Positions 22,862 through 35,995 of a stretch of DNA of 64,000 nucleotides are shown here, in pieces. How positions within the stretch are numbered: position 1 is the first letter of the stretch; the number at the start of each line of letters is the position of its first letter. The notes under the pieces are model-generated. The model made no database searches. It was not told where the DNA came from and saw only the letters and a program-made list of their open reading frames with translations. This DNA comes from Aquatica leii. Lineage: Eukaryota; Arthropoda; Insecta; Coleoptera; Lampyridae. Where the stretch lies: contig CM069436.1 in assembly GCA_035610365.1 (NCBI GenBank), positions 35,781,117 to 35,845,116 of the forward strand. The letters run 5' to 3'. The position numbers and the translations under genes were made by a program.

Positions 22862-23336
22862 GTTTTATATGTTAAAGCATCTTCGTACAACACTACGAAT
22901 TGTGTTTTTACAAATTTGCTTGTCTTTGTCAAATAGCAAAACAATATTAATGCGTATTGAGAAAACATGTATGTACCAAAAAGCGTTAGTCATTAACTAC
23001 ATACAAACCCCAGAACTTTGAAAACTTTCCTTGTCCTACTTATGAAATCTCAAACGTCTCGTTTACCCTGAACGTTCGTTAAATTAAGAAATCAAAACCG
23101 TATAAATCATAAAATTTAGCGGATTGAAATTTGAAAAATAAATAAAAGAAGTACATAACGTCCCTTGCGACTGTACAAGTTGTCTCTGTGTAATTTCTGT
23201 TCTTAATTTAAAAATAAAATATCAGTACATAAAAATGTAGACTATAAATACATTGCTATAATGTTAATCGAAATTTCAAAGCGTAGTAGACATGTATAAA
23301 GCAAAATACGAAAAATATATTAATCTAGGGATTTAC
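22862..23336. other. Intron sequence between gypsy copy A and MARS2 exon
   Basis: About 475 bp of AT-rich intron sequence with no recognised feature. Confidence 0.6.
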
Positions 23337-23531
23337 CTGGTAAATTGATGACGGATTCTATTAATTTTTTTGTCACGTCTATAGAAACCACGCTTTGAAA
23401 AGCTTCAGATTCAATTTCCGGGAATACCTGATTAGGATTTAAAGCATTACTACAACATCGGCTTAATAAATTACCCAAAGTATCTGCCAGTTCGGAGTTT
23501 AGTATACGTGTGACCTTTACATCGCTATAAT
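23337..23531 (-). CDS. MARS2: Mitochondrial methionyl-tRNA synthetase, second-to-last exon
   Basis: This exon spans 195 bp, starting after TTTTTCTAG (23533-23532 is the AG) and ending before GTAAAT (donor at 23336). It encodes NYSDVKVTRILNSELADTLG, then NLLSRC and the start of the anticodon-binding helical bundle. The LNSELADTLGNLLSR word is strongly conserved in bacterial-type MetRS. It joins the upstream exon through a split asparagine codon (A|AT) across a 59-bp intron. Confidence 0.92.
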
Positions 23532-23590
23532 CTAGAAAAAGAAATTCCAATTAATAATTCAATAGGTTACGGTAATTTCAATAACCTTAC

Positions 23591-23802
23591 TTCCGTCAGA
23601 ATGAGAGACTCCTTCTCTTAATAAAAAATATCGTAAGCCATCACTCGTATATAATTCATTTCTATTGAACGGAGAAATAACATTATTTTTGGATTTAGAC
23701 ATTTTTTCGTCTTCCACTGTCCAATGAGAGTGACAAAGAAATAATTTAGGAAGCTCTAAATCAGCCGCCATCAGAAATGCTGGCCAATAAACTCCGTGAA
23801 AC
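23591..23802 (-). CDS. MARS2: Mitochondrial methionyl-tRNA synthetase, exon with KMSKS
   Basis: This exon has 212 bp between a CTTTCAG acceptor (AG at 23804-23803) and a GTAAGG donor at 23590. It encodes [20 protein letters not shown], then the catalytic loop [11 protein letters not shown] that clamps ATP, and [25 protein letters not shown] is intact. It joins to the exon 35 kb away through a lysine codon split AA|G. Confidence 0.95.
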
Positions 23803-26259
23803 CTGAAAGTAATAAAAACAATAATTACAATTCTGCATATACTCGAACTTTAGGTTCAAATTTAATATTCAATGTTTCGTCAAATGTGAAATCCTGTTCA
23901 AAGAATAAAAAATGTATTCGCCTTTTGCGAAATCGCTATATATTTTTTATTATTAAGTTTTATACGTGCATATAAAAATATAATTACCGCACGAAAAACC
24001 TGCGTTAATAATTTTTGTTGTAATTTTTTTTACTGAAAACATTATATAATCGTAAAAAGTATGTTAAAAGTAGAGTTTAAAGTTTAATTAAGAATATTAT
24101 TCAGAAAACTAAAAAACAGGAAAAGGACAGTGCCCACAACGTAATGTCAAATAAAAATTATCATTAATTTTTAAAATTCAAATACCAAAACGAACTGATT
24201 GGATAACTAAAAAAACAACATAGTTAGATCTGAAACTAAACTAAAAACTGGCAGATTTATTTTTAAGGATAACACGTAAAATAATAAACATTTATCATTG
24301 TTCTTCAAACGACTGAAACTGAAAATCGTTGTAAGGATGGCTTAGTTTTGAATATAAACTCGGCTTTTGCTCGTAACACCGGTGCCGTTTGCCTAGAGCT
24401 TAATTTTTTAACAAAATTACAAGTGAAAAAATTCAACACTGAGATCGATATATGTAATAGTAAGTACATTGAATACAGTATAACTCTTAAACGTAGTAAG
24501 TAGCAGATACCATCACCCGAATAAAACAATATTTTCTTTAAGTGTATTTATTACTATTTGCAAAAAAAATGTCAAGATCAATAACACCTCCCGTCTAAAA
24601 ACCACACTAAGCAGTTACATTTTTAGGATCTATTGGTTATTTATAAATATATTTAAATTTTTAACTCAAAATCCGGCAATTGATAAACTAAACTTCTGAA
24701 ATTAAAATCAATAAACATTTTTATTGTTGTTTTAATTGTTTAGTAACACATAATTGATGCACTACTGTAATTAAACCATTACCTTGATAATAATTAGTTA
24801 AACAAAGACTACAACTGATCAAGAAACAAAACTTTACATAAGATCTTTACGAAAACGTGCATGCAATGTTATAAAACATATTAATTAAAAACTAAACGTG
24901 CGAATTGTACAGTAAGGAACAATGGAGCTTCATTAAATACTTAATATAGATTTCCACGGGGTGCACTTCAATTACAGTCAAAGGAGATTTTAAAAATAAT
25001 CGAACACATATATTGCCAGTAAGAAATAGCGCTTGACCTAAAATAATTCGTGTAACAGTATCAACTGATCCAGTTAATTAAAAATTGTTAACTACCAAAA
25101 TGAATCACACTTCGAGTTTTATCAAACATATTTTATAAATTTACAATTTTACAAAATAATTGTACACTTAACTAAAGAAAAAACGGGACACTTTGGTTAG
25201 TTCTATTAAAATAGCCGTTCGCGATGCTATTAAAAAAATTATAAGTAGACACATAATATACTTTGACAATACCGAAAGAAGCATCATCACTAGCATGATA
25301 AACAAAAATTTCCTATTTCCCCAGTCACCCATATCCTGCTTTACTATAATACGATAAATAATCGTTCTTATTGTATTTTTGAAGAATGTAAATTAAGAAT
25401 AAAGTATTTTACTTTTATTTATATTCATTTGCTATTGTTAGTTTTTAAGTCGCTGTTATAGTCCAAGAAAACTGACAACAGATAGTCGCCGTGGAAGAAA
25501 CAATGTAAATTTAAATTTTTTTGTATTGCAACTCATTTTAGTGCAATACAGTAATCAATCATTCAGAGTTTATCGTATTAATAAAATATAAATTACTTAT
25601 ATAAAAGAATTAAACAAAAGATCTTGTAACTACATAAAAAAGCTATATAAATAAGTTTAAATTCTTAATTTATATTTTCCAGTAGGTCCAAGAAGATATT
25701 CCCTAATGTTACCATCTAAATTGAAATTAAAATTTGATCCTAGGTACTAACAAAATTCATTTTGCATGTTGACTGTTTTTATTTGAATTAAACATAAATA
25801 TGCTAATAATGAATATGACATCCTTCATTGTTGATGCATTCTTGTGTCGACTAAACAGTGATGCTACAAAAACACGTTGTTCACTAATCGTCTCTCAAGC
25901 AGTTTCAATGGAAGATTAATGTTTCGCGGTCTCTGGCTGGTACAAACAGCTTGACCCCAAACGTTTTCTATTATATAAAAATCAATACTTTTTACTCGCC
26001 ACAGTAACACGTTTAAGTTATTTTGTTGCACTAGCCTATATTTTGAGTAACTGTTCGATTGTTGTTCGACATGAATATTGTAATAGTACAGAAAAATTGA
26101 GATAACTTTACGTATTACGGAAACTCACCTGTTAAAAGATGTAATTTTACTGCGGATACAACATTTGAACCAAAGGGTATGTTGTTTAAAATTCTAAATA
26201 GCCTTTAGTATTAAGACGACCTTCAATCACCCAACAAACACCTGGGCCTTAGAAATTCA
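23803..26259. other. MARS2 intron sequence without recognised features
   Basis: About 2.5 kb of AT-rich sequence, the 3' part of the 35-kb intron. I see no coding or repeat structure that I can name. Confidence 0.5.
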
Positions 26260-26731
26260 CCTAAACCGATACATTTACTGAAAAGTGTCCGCTACACTTA
26301 TTTGAGATTGAGGAATTAACTCCATAACGACTTTTTGGAGGTGGAAACAATTTTATAGATGTCATTAAAACTTTTAAAGGTTTTTTCGTCGCTAAAAACA
26401 ACACAATTCCAAAAACCCAGCGGTTCAATGACGTAACGTTTTGCAAATTCCAGACGCCTGCTTTTATTGTCCTCGCTAAGAATTTCTTTTATAAATGCTT
26501 GATACTTTTTTATTCCAGCCTTAACCCGCGCTGTTAAGTAGTATCCCAAAAATTCGACGTCGGGTAGAGTATTTCGGAAAAATGTAAAATGATTTTGAGT
26601 AACAATGGCCCTAATGCCAAGCCCTGAGCCACCATAGATACTTTTTCTTTGTCACTGCCGATGGTCCTGTTTATCGTGTGTTCGCAATAACACTTATTTC
26701 GGATACGTCCCAAAGTATCCCGTAAAATCAT
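26260..26731 (-). pseudogene. Tc1-like transposase fragment
   Basis: Minus-strand frames read YYLTARVKAGIKKYQAFIKE, then RRLEFAKRYVIEPLGFWNCV and VFSDEKTFKS. The last block contains the first catalytic aspartate of Tc1-like transposases (the F-SDE-F motif after a W residue). The downstream catalytic residues are lost and several frames are needed, so this is a remnant of the middle of the protein. Confidence 0.75.
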
Positions 26732-26849
26732 AAACTTTCGATCAATTGCTCAAACACTAAGACTAAACACTAAGATTACAAAAATTTGTAATTTGTAATG
26801 TTAGTGTCTAGTTTAGTTCATGTATTGTTCATAATTTATTGTCTAATTT

Positions 26850-28660
26850 ACATTGTCTATTTCGTTATTTATTAGTTTTTATTTAATAACGTTGTTTAGC
26901 GGACCACTCTACTTGTTACATCGTAGACAACGTACCAATTTACCAGTGTCTCCATCTATGGTAACCAAATTATATTTCGACAAAAATACAAAAGAGCAAA
27001 TTAAAAAGTACTACCCAAAGATCACAAAACACCAACATTATACTTATGTAAAGGAACTTAACACGTTATTGTTGCAACAGACTAATATAAAACTATTAAT
27101 ATAGTTCGACAAAAAGTGAGCTGTGATTTGAAGAAATATAAAACACCTAAACAAAATATAAACAACAACGACAAGACGGCCTTAAGCAACATAAGAAAAG
27201 ATGACAGCTGTGTGATTGCAAAAACTACAAGGGTAATGCGACTGTGATCCTAGACAAGGAAACCTACAAACAGAAGATCAACACCCTACTACATGCCAAC
27301 GTCTACCTTAAACTTCTAAGAGATCTTACTGCAAATATTACTCAAAGACTTTAAAAGAGAAACTTCTGAAGAGATCAACGCTCCCGGAAAAAGTTAAAAA
27401 GAAATTGATACCTAGAGCCAGTCGACCACCTAGACTATATAGTGTATCAAAGATCCACAAGGAAAGAATGCCACCTCGGCGACATACGACCTAGCAAAAT
27501 ACCTACCAAAGATGTTAAAACCGTACACAGAGAAGACGGGATCACACATGAAGAACTTGCAACATTTTGTAGAACTGCTAAAGAATTTAACAACTGATCA
27601 AGACGACATATTGGTGAGCTTTGATGTGACTTAGTTATTTACCAACATACCTACGAACGATGCAATAGCTGTAATTAATGATCTTGGATTACCTATTGAC
27701 ACAACAGATCTAATAAAACTATGTCTGTCAATTACGTATTTTCTATGAGATAGCAGATACTATAAACAGAAGAACGGAACAGCCGAGTATTATCTGTAAT
27801 ACTTAATTTATTCATAGAGGATTTCGAAGAAGTAGCGTTAGAAAACAGCGATTAGAAACCTAAGTGCTGGATTTGATAGGTTGACGACACTTTCATCTTC
27901 AAATTTTTTTAGCACATCAACAAACAGCACCCATCTGTAAAGTCCACTATGGAAATAGTATGAAAAAGAAGATTGCTGTTCCTGGATGTAACAGTAAATC
28001 ACACTGAGTCATCCAGTGTACAAGATGAAAATCCATACAGATAGGTACCTGCATGCTATGTCACATCACCATCCTATACAAAAGAGAGCTATGATTCAAC
28101 AACAGAAACTATTGGTAGCATTATAACCAAAAACAACATGAAAGTGAGCTTTAGAAGTATGGCATCTATTCAAAACAACTTTACTGGCACTAAAAATAAA
28201 ATATCAAGAACTAAAGGGAAACGAGTCTACAAACTAATGTGTGAATGCGAAAAGAGCTATGGCAAACGGGAAAGTTGATCTAAGAAAGAGTCAAGGAACA
28301 TCAGAGAGACACGCAAAAAAATTGCACAACAAGAATTGGACAATTAGCAATTGCGGAACATGTACACAAGCACAGACATAAAATCGACTTTAATGAACCA
28401 AAAGTATTAGCTGCTAGAAAGAACTATAATTAGAGGATCATCAGGGAGACCATTGATAGAAAAACATTCCAATTTCAACTGTGGTGACGACTGCAAACTT
28501 AGCAACACTTGAAAAAACATGTTGCGAAATGATGTCGATGGAACCCAACTACAATTACAGTAAGAAACAGTCTGATAACAGATCCTGAAGAAACTAGCAG
28601 CATGGACAGAGAGTCAATTATACAGCAAAACCCGGAAGAAAATTGTACTACAAGCAACAC
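26850..28660 (+). pseudogene. Penelope-like element, decayed reverse transcriptase and endonuclease
   Basis: Plus-strand frames, broken by many stops and shifts, read in order: KEQIKKYYPKITKHQHYTYV; NATVILDKETYKQKINTLL; a PKMLKPYTEKTGSH-type linker; DDILVSFDVT then LFTNIPTNDA (the first catalytic aspartate of the reverse transcriptase); YYKQKNGTA; a damaged WxxDDTFI-type YVDD region near 27870-27895; LLFLDVTVN; and HTDRYLHAMSHHHPIQK. Near 28330-28430, IAEHVHKHRHKIDFNEP is the C-terminal end of the linked GIY-YIG nuclease. This order is specific to Penelope-like retroelements. Confidence 0.82.
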
Positions 28661-29029
28661 CGGCCGTTAAAGCTCACAGAATTTTAGTTACATACATTAT
28701 TTTTTGTGCTGTTTTTTTTACAAAATTAAACATTTTTTTAAATGTTTTATGTATTAAAAACATGTCGAATTTAATGTTGATACATTTACCTATTACTACC
28801 CCAGTAAACATACGACGTCCCAGGGACGTTCGTTTTATATCCAAATGATGTCTTTAGATTTAAAAAAAATAGACGCTACTGAGATTTAAACCGCCAACCT
28901 CTTATTTATAAACAAGCACACAGAAATTATGCTATCGGCTGATTTTTTAATAAAATGTACACAAATGTTTATATTTAAGTAAACTGCCAATTTAATCCAG
29001 GGTTTCATCTATCAAAACGTTGGTATTAT

Positions 29030-29230
29030 ATTTAGTACCGGACTATGTCATTTAATTCGAGATTAAAGTGTTTATGCAATTGAAGTTTGATCTGATCCTC
29101 TCTATAGTACGGTATTATAATTTAGTCCCGAATTAAAACATAGTACTGAACTGAATAATGTTTAAACATTTGGCATTTTAGTACCGAACTATACATTTAA
29201 TCCGCATTTCAGCAGTCGGCTTTATATCTA
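29030..29230 (+). repeat. Degenerate repeat of TAGTACCGAACTA and ATTTAATTCG words
   Basis: Within 200 bp the phrase TTAGTACCG(G/A)ACTAT, followed by ATTTAAT(T/C)CG, recurs at about 29032 and 29180, with inverse or decayed versions at about 29105-29150 (TAGTACGGTATTAT, TTTAGTCCCGAATTAAA). The same block is present in units 2 and 3 (about 35055-35250 and 42980-43175). Confidence 0.5.
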
Positions 29231-29900
29231 GTAAAGTGCAAATGGATAACCAAATTTAATTTAATGCCAATAAAACAGTAGCACAATCGTTGCGTATGTG
29301 AAAAGCTAAATTGTGCCTGCAGTCTGATGAAACAAAAACCAAAGTTACTTCATTAAATAGAAGTCGACTGATTAAAAATCGTTTCGATTGACCAATTAAT
29401 TACGAATTTAATGGAATTGGTTTCATTAGAGTTAAAATGTTAGAATATATAATATTTTTTGACGCATTTCAGCAAAGATAAATAGCAATTATATAAGTTA
29501 TTATAATTTATATTTTATTTTGCATAATTTAATAATAGTCTTGAAGATTTGATACTTATCAACAGAGGTTTTATTTAGAAATTTATAACATTAAAAACTA
29601 TATCTTTGTCAATAGAAAAATGTTAATGGGCAAGTTAATACAAGAATTTTGATTACATAAACTATTAGAATAAAAGTTAATCACATCAAATGATTGATAA
29701 GCAAAATTAAAAGGTTCTAAAACACTAGAAACTAAAATATCTTGATTATCTTTAATAATTTTCAGATATATAATAATCATTAATTAATTAAACGTCATCT
29801 ATTTTTCTGTCAGATTTATTAACATACACTATTATCTGTGTTATTGTTTAGAATAATACTAACAAAATTGTTTTAAACAGATATAATAAATTTACTTATA

Positions 29901-32900
29901 CAGGGTGTCCCACTTAAGCGTACTTCCTCGATAGCTCCCTTATTAATATCAAAAAATTATCTTAAAATAAGTTTTATCGAATCAAATTCTCCATCCCCCA
30001 AAATTATTTTCAATTATACAGGATGTCTCATATCTGCTGGGCGGGATCCAATTTCATGATCAGTTTAATAAGCCTTCTTTATACTTAAAAACGTTGGTTT
30101 TCGAGATAACCCGAAAAAACTAATTTTGCAGCGTCTTACACCATTTTGAATATCTCGTGAATGATCGCACTTACAGCAATGCGGTTTAGACCATTTGATT
30201 TAAGAAGAAACGAACTACGATTCTAACTCTTTACCTTTCGTAAAAAAATCATTGAAATTTTTAACTGTCAAAAATTTGTTGGGAATTTCTGTGAATCCGC
30301 TATAATCTTGGATGTCTTGGATGACGGATTGCTTGTTTCAAAGTTGAATAGACGGCTGGTTACGTCTAATGTGGCTCCCATTGTAATTTATTGCTATTAT
30401 ACATCGTAATGATCTGAGCAAATGTAATTATTGAGGTTATTTAAAAGAAATCAATTTAAAATTTGTAAACAGTTTTATAATATTTATTAATTTACAAGAA
30501 ATTACAGCAAATGCTCGAAATGCATACCATTGTGCTCTAAACACTTTCTCATTCGTATTTTAAAGATGTTGCCGACATTGTTCAAAATATATGGCGTTCA
30601 TACGCATAAATTTTATTTTTTATGTAGCCCCAAAGAAATAAATTGCTTTTTGTACAGTAAAGCGATATTGCTGGCCAATGTGTTGGCCCTCCTCTTCCGA
30701 TCCAGCGATCCTGGAAATGCGCGTTTAAGAAATTCCTGATTTCTCAAGTAGCATGCTCCGTCGTGTTATAGCCACATATTCTGCCTTACTGCCAAGGGGA
30801 CATCTTCTAATAATTCGTTAAGCTGATGTTGTAGAAAGTGTAGGTACATTCTTCCATTCACGTTCTCATCGAAAAATGACGGTATTGGGAAGTTGTGCGA
30901 GAAATAAGAGGATTCTCAGTATTTAAACAATGAAAATTGTGTCTGTTAACCAACCCATTTTTGTAAAAAGTCGATTCATTAGAAAAGAAGAGGTTTTTAA
31001 ACAAATCCTCTTTTTCGTTAAATTTGTTAGTGGCCCATTCTGCAAACGTCGTCCGCGACCTAAAATTATAAGCGACTTTTGGCTTAGACCGCGTCGTAGT
31101 TAAACACCCAGACTTTTAGGCTTGGTCGTAATCTCTAGTTGAGAGCCTAAATAAGAAGTAGAACTTGGCCTTTACCGTATTGTCGCTCGTGAACCACAAC
31201 AAAATGACGTTTTGTAAGACATTGCAGCTGGCATCTTCAGAGTGGTAAATGTCACTGAAGGAAAAAGTGTAAATAACGATATTTGTTCATTTATTTTATT
31301 TATTCGATAACACTTATTTTAGGATCATTTTTCGATATTTTTATTAAGGGGTACTCCTGGAAAAAGTTAAAAGTCGTCGACTGAAACAATAAAGTTCGAA
31401 GAAAGATACCGTTCTAAACCTGCAATAGTCTGTGGTGTTGAAAAAATTAATCTGACGTGTGTATATAAACGCTATGTGAGATAGAGGAATTATAGATAAG
31501 AAGTGATGACAAAGTACTTTCAATGCAACTACTAAACGTTTTACAAAAGTAAAATTAAACGTGTACAGTTATTGAAATACATACATAATTGCATGTTCAA
31601 ATTTGAAACACCGAAGCATTATTCTTATCAATAATACTGCCGTAATCTTGCGTCAATCGGGTGTCGGAATGTGAAGTCGCGCTTTAAGATAAGCACGTCT
31701 AGCTTTTAATGTAATGCAATTTATAATAATTTAGAAAATAGTGTTTAAAATCCGATAAAATTTGAAACGTTTTCTTAAATTCACAGTTATTGTTTATATA
31801 AATATGCAGATAGGTATTCATCGTATTCATAATACGTAAATGACTCAAATCAGTTTTTCACAAAACTGGATTCGTGGAAATCTTTTTAAGGGATGTTTAT
31901 TGTACTGTAATAACTTGTCGGATTCCGAGATTTAAATAATTAATAAGATTGAAGGCAATTTAATTATTTTAAATAAAATGAATACATAAGGGTTAATTCT
32001 TTAATACAGGCCAAGGTTATACATCTGTTCTCGAGTACAATCTTACGAATACTACCACCATAACTACCCCTTATTTTTAGTTAACGATAGAATGTTAAAA
32101 ATAGCTCTTAATATTTCACGCCACATTAAAACGTGCCTAAATACAAAATTTTAATTAAACGAAGTCTACACTTCTTAGAAAAAGCTCTAACAGTACTATT
32201 TGCATTTCAATGTAGATTGCTGGTGTCTGTTGGTTGATTTACAGGACTGCTTACAAAACTAGTTACATCGGCGGCTTACTGCTGTTTGTAAATAAACCGT
32301 AAAACAAACGATGATCTATTTGAAAAACAAAGACAACTTTATAATTTTTAGAAATAAAACAATAGGTAGGTAGTTAACCTTTAATAAACTTACGACTAAA
32401 AATACAAATATTGCAATTTGGTATACAACATAATCTAAATTATCATTGTTGTATCGAATTACGGTTTTACTTTAGAAACTGTAACGGTGTTTTTGGTGCT
32501 GTTCGTAGACTTACAATTTTAAATAGATATTAAAAACAGCGGATTAAATAAAACGCAAGTAATGTTTTCAGGTTGCTTAATACTGTTGATGCCGTCGTTC
32601 CAAACATGATAAATCTTGTAATTTGATACCGAAGCTAAACCGCAATTTTAATAAGAACGCCTAGAAATAGGCAACTAACATAACAAAAATTTGAAAAAAC
32701 CCATTTCGTAATGGACATTTATCTCCCAATCTATAATATCTATTGCAATAATTCAAAGATTGTTTGTTTTAGATAGAATAAATCTAGGTACCTAAAGAGG
32801 CTTTTTAAATTTAAGCCCGTAATTACAAAGATAAAATACTGCAAATATAGGTCAACTTTAATAAGCTAGAATTAAAAAAATAGCAACTTAACATAAAATA

Positions 32901-33075
32901 TCTCTCTTTAGGTACATACATTCAACCTTTCTTAAGAAGTAGAAGTTTGATTTGTTCAGTTATCTTTTATAGTTTTCACGAAAACTTTCCATTACGAACA
33001 CTCTAAAAATGAATACCGGGAGTACCCCCTTAATAAAGAAGCTATCGAGGAAGTACGCTTAAGTTGGACACCATG
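29901..33075 (-). mobile_element. 3.18-kb TA-flanked inverted-repeat transposon, copy in unit 1
   Basis: Left end CAGGGTGTCCCACTTAAGCG and right end, inverted, CATGGTGTCCAACTTAAGCG. Both continue TACTTCCTCGATAGCT and are bordered by TA at 29899-29900 and 33076-33077. A decayed mariner/IS630-type transposase lies on the minus strand at about 30500-31260. About 1.7 kb of filler separates it from the right end. Inside the filler, an extra inverted pair (ATTAAGGGGTACTCCTGG at about 31346 and its inverse at about 33017) suggests a nested or rearranged second end. Confidence 0.85.
30500..31260 (-). pseudogene. Decayed mariner/IS630-type transposase (unit 1)
   Basis: Minus-strand fragments read HNFPIPSFFDENVNGRMYLH, then FLQHQLNELLEDVPLAVRQN and, after a stop, HDGACYLRNQ, then in another frame WIGRGGP. 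These align with the mariner-type transposase at 10593-11674 (NGQSYLNFLRDNLNDLLEDV, HDGAPAHF, WIGRGGPV), so the two are related families. Many stops are present and the protein is dead. The plus-strand 69-codon frame here is only its antisense. Confidence 0.75.
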
Positions 33076-33077
33076 TA

Positions 33078-34918
33078 TGTTGCAATTGCTAAAAACAATA
33101 ATAGTTTTAATTTTATATGAGTTAATTGTAATTGTAATTTCAAAAAATTTGAATTTCGTTATTACAGGTTTTAGTTTCATCAACATATGTTATTAAATTT
33201 TATAAAAAAATAATACATACTCGAATAACTGTTTTTAACAAAGTTACCCTATAAAAATTAGCACAAAAAAATTTGTGTATTACACGTCCTAAAAGTAGCA
33301 TTTTCTGGACTCAAGATCCAAATAACTATAATTAGCAGTTAAGTTGATGTAATAAAATGTTTGCTGCTTTTTTTGCATTTGCTTAATCTATTGTTTCAAG
33401 TTGATTAACCTCAAGACAATTTAAATTTAAAAATTTCGTAAAAAACTTTATACGACAATGGTTTTGATAAATTAAGAATAATTATAAATTTATTCAAAAA
33501 ATTTCTAAATTAAAATGAAACAATAATATGGCAACAGGTATTTTATGCTTGAAAATATAATTTCAGATTCGATTTCAGTTAAAATTGAATTTGTATGTTA
33601 TTTAAGAATGCAATTAACTATACTAAATTACTAATCATTAGAATTGATGTTATAAGTATTGGAAATTGTAAAACTTAAAAGTAAATTTTGAACGCTTTTG
33701 TCTTTCTCGAGACAGTCACATGAAAAATACAATATACAAATAAAGTTTCAATAAATATTAATACTATTAAAAAAAATCGCATTTTAATTAAGTAAATAGG
33801 TATACTAAACTAATAAACTAAACTATTTAGCAGAATTATTTCTTTCTGATATTAAAATTTCCTAATAAGTAGAAACACACCTTAATTGCCTTCGTACTCC
33901 GCCTAAGCAATTTAATTTCACAGAATATCAATACACTCAGGATGTTCCTTAACAATTTCCTGTCTTACAAAAACGGGTGTGCATGAACAAGAAAATGATC
34001 GGCTGCACAATTATTCGCAAAACACCACAAACGTCTGGTTCAATAAATAAGGAATTGTAAAAATATCAAACATTTCTGTACTCGCATAATTAAATCATTG
34101 GTTTTCTACATAATTATTACAATTAATCTGTTACGGTTTTCTGTATATCACAATACGCACCTGACGAATGTGACACAAAACGCAAGAATGATAATAAAAG
34201 GTACATCCTTAAACTCGCCAACAAATAATCTCCTAACATATAATTGTTCGTAAATAACAGTGGCACTTTTATATTACTTTTCCATAAACACTGATCTGTT
34301 GAAATAAAACTAAGAGTAATATCACAAAAGAGATTTACGTTCAATTGCATCAATAGAGACCAATCCAAGCATTCATTCACGTAACTTATATTGCTACAAG
34401 GCAAAACCGGCTACACGATTTTCATCGTTCAAACTGTTGCCAGCAGATCTAATTTTTTCAGGAAATGGCGTGGAAGCGATTGTTTTGTTCGATATACGTA
34501 GAAAGATTTAATATTTTTCTGTGGTAAAAGTTGCAGTGACGTATTTATTATCAGATTAAGAAATTCGGTGAAATAAAATCTACTGCAAACTAGCAACCAA
34601 GCTCTTTCACACGTTAAGGATTGAGATTTAATTTTCCAATTATGCTACTGTTAGATTTTCGATTTTAAAAAAGTATAAAATGCAAATACTGTTTGAAATT
34701 TAATTCTGTAGCAGCTGCACCTGGAAAAACCGTAATAATTTTCAAAGACGATAGTGTGAATTTTAATGGTTAAAAAATACACCAATAAGAAAAACCCGTG
34801 TCCAGAGACGAGCGTTCAAACGGCGCTCATTAATACAGGCGTATTTTTGAGAGTGGTTTATTAGTTTATTTCAATACAGAAAATCAAAAATAAGAAATAA
34901 GCGATACAAAAAAATCGT
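33078..34918. other. Filler at the end of tandem unit 1
   Basis: About 1.84 kb of AT-rich sequence shared by all three units (41001-42843 and 48924-50769). A 93-codon minus frame at 34123-34404 recurs in unit 3 but is frameshifted in unit 2 by a one-base deletion, which argues against a conserved protein. Nothing else is recognised. Confidence 0.5.
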
Positions 34919-35995
34919 CAACCTCATATTTATAAACAAGCACACAGAAATTATGCTATCGGCTGATTTTTTAATGAAATGTACACAAATGTGTATATTT
35001 AAGTAAACTGCCAATTTAATCCAGGGTTTCATCTATCATAACGTTGGTATTATATTTAGTACCGGACTATGTCATTTAATTCGAGATCAAAGTGTTTATG
35101 CAATTGAAACTTGATCTGATCCTCTCTATAGTACGGTATTATAATTTAGTTCCGAACCAAAACATAGTACTGAACTGAATAATGTTTAAACATTTGGCAT
35201 TTTAATACCGAACTATACATTTAATCCGCATTTCGACAGTCGGCTTTATACCTAGTAAAGTGCAAATGAATAACCAAATTTAATTTAAAAAATGCCAATA
35301 AAACAGTAGCACAATCGTTGCGTATGTAAAAAGCTAAATTGTGCCTGCAGTCTGATGAAACACAAACCAAAGTTACTTCATTAAATAGAAGTGGACTGAT
35401 TAAAAATCGTTTCGATTGACCAATTAATTACGAATTTAATGGAATTGGTTTCATTAGAGTTAAAATGTTATAATATATAATATTTTTTGACGCATTTCGG
35501 CAAAGATAAATAGAAATTATATAAGTTATTATAATTTATACTTTATTTTGCATAATTTAATATTAGTCTTGAAGATTTGATACTTATCGACAAATGTTTT
35601 ATTTAGGAATTTATAACATTAGAAACAATATCTTTGTCAATAGAAAAAATGCTAATGGGCAAGTTAATACAAGAATTTTGATTACATATACTATTAAAAT
35701 AAAAGTTAATCACATCAAATGATTGATAAGCAAAATTAAAAGATTCTAAAACACTAGAAACTAAAATATCTTGATTATCTTTAATAATTTTCAGATTTAA
35801 ATAAAGCATAATTGTTTCAAATAAATTTTTTTTGTGCTTCCGTCCGTTTTGATGTATTTTACAGCCATCATAATCAACCGGAAATTTTACTATTCTGGCC
35901 TAGGCCGGTAAAATATACTAAAAGTTAGCACTAATAATCATTAATTAATTAAACGTCATCTATTTTTGTGTCAGATGTATTAACATACACCATTA

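Larger units (their letters stand above)
28895..34918 (+). repeat. Tandem unit 1 (6.0 kb, lacks two insertions)
   Basis: Starts with about 1 kb containing degenerate TAGTACCGAACTA-type repeats, followed by the 3.18-kb inverted-repeat element (29901-33075) and about 1.8 kb of filler. The TA at 29833-29834 is the empty target site of the 1.75-kb element seen in the other units. Confidence 0.93.

Noticed and set aside
29330..29350. CTGATGA followed by A-rich sequence as a second hammerhead
   Set aside because: There is no stem II hairpin and no correctly spaced GAAA and cleavage site.
30530..30739. 69-codon plus frame present in all three array units
   Set aside because: It is the antisense of the decayed minus-strand transposase.
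32992..33186. 64-codon minus frame recurring in all units
   Set aside because: It runs through the right terminal inverted repeat of the 3.18-kb element and is a by-product of repetition.
34123..34404. 93-codon minus frame repeated in the array, possible membrane protein
   Set aside because: It is broken in unit 2 by a one-base deletion, matches no family, and its recurrence is explained by the tandem duplication.
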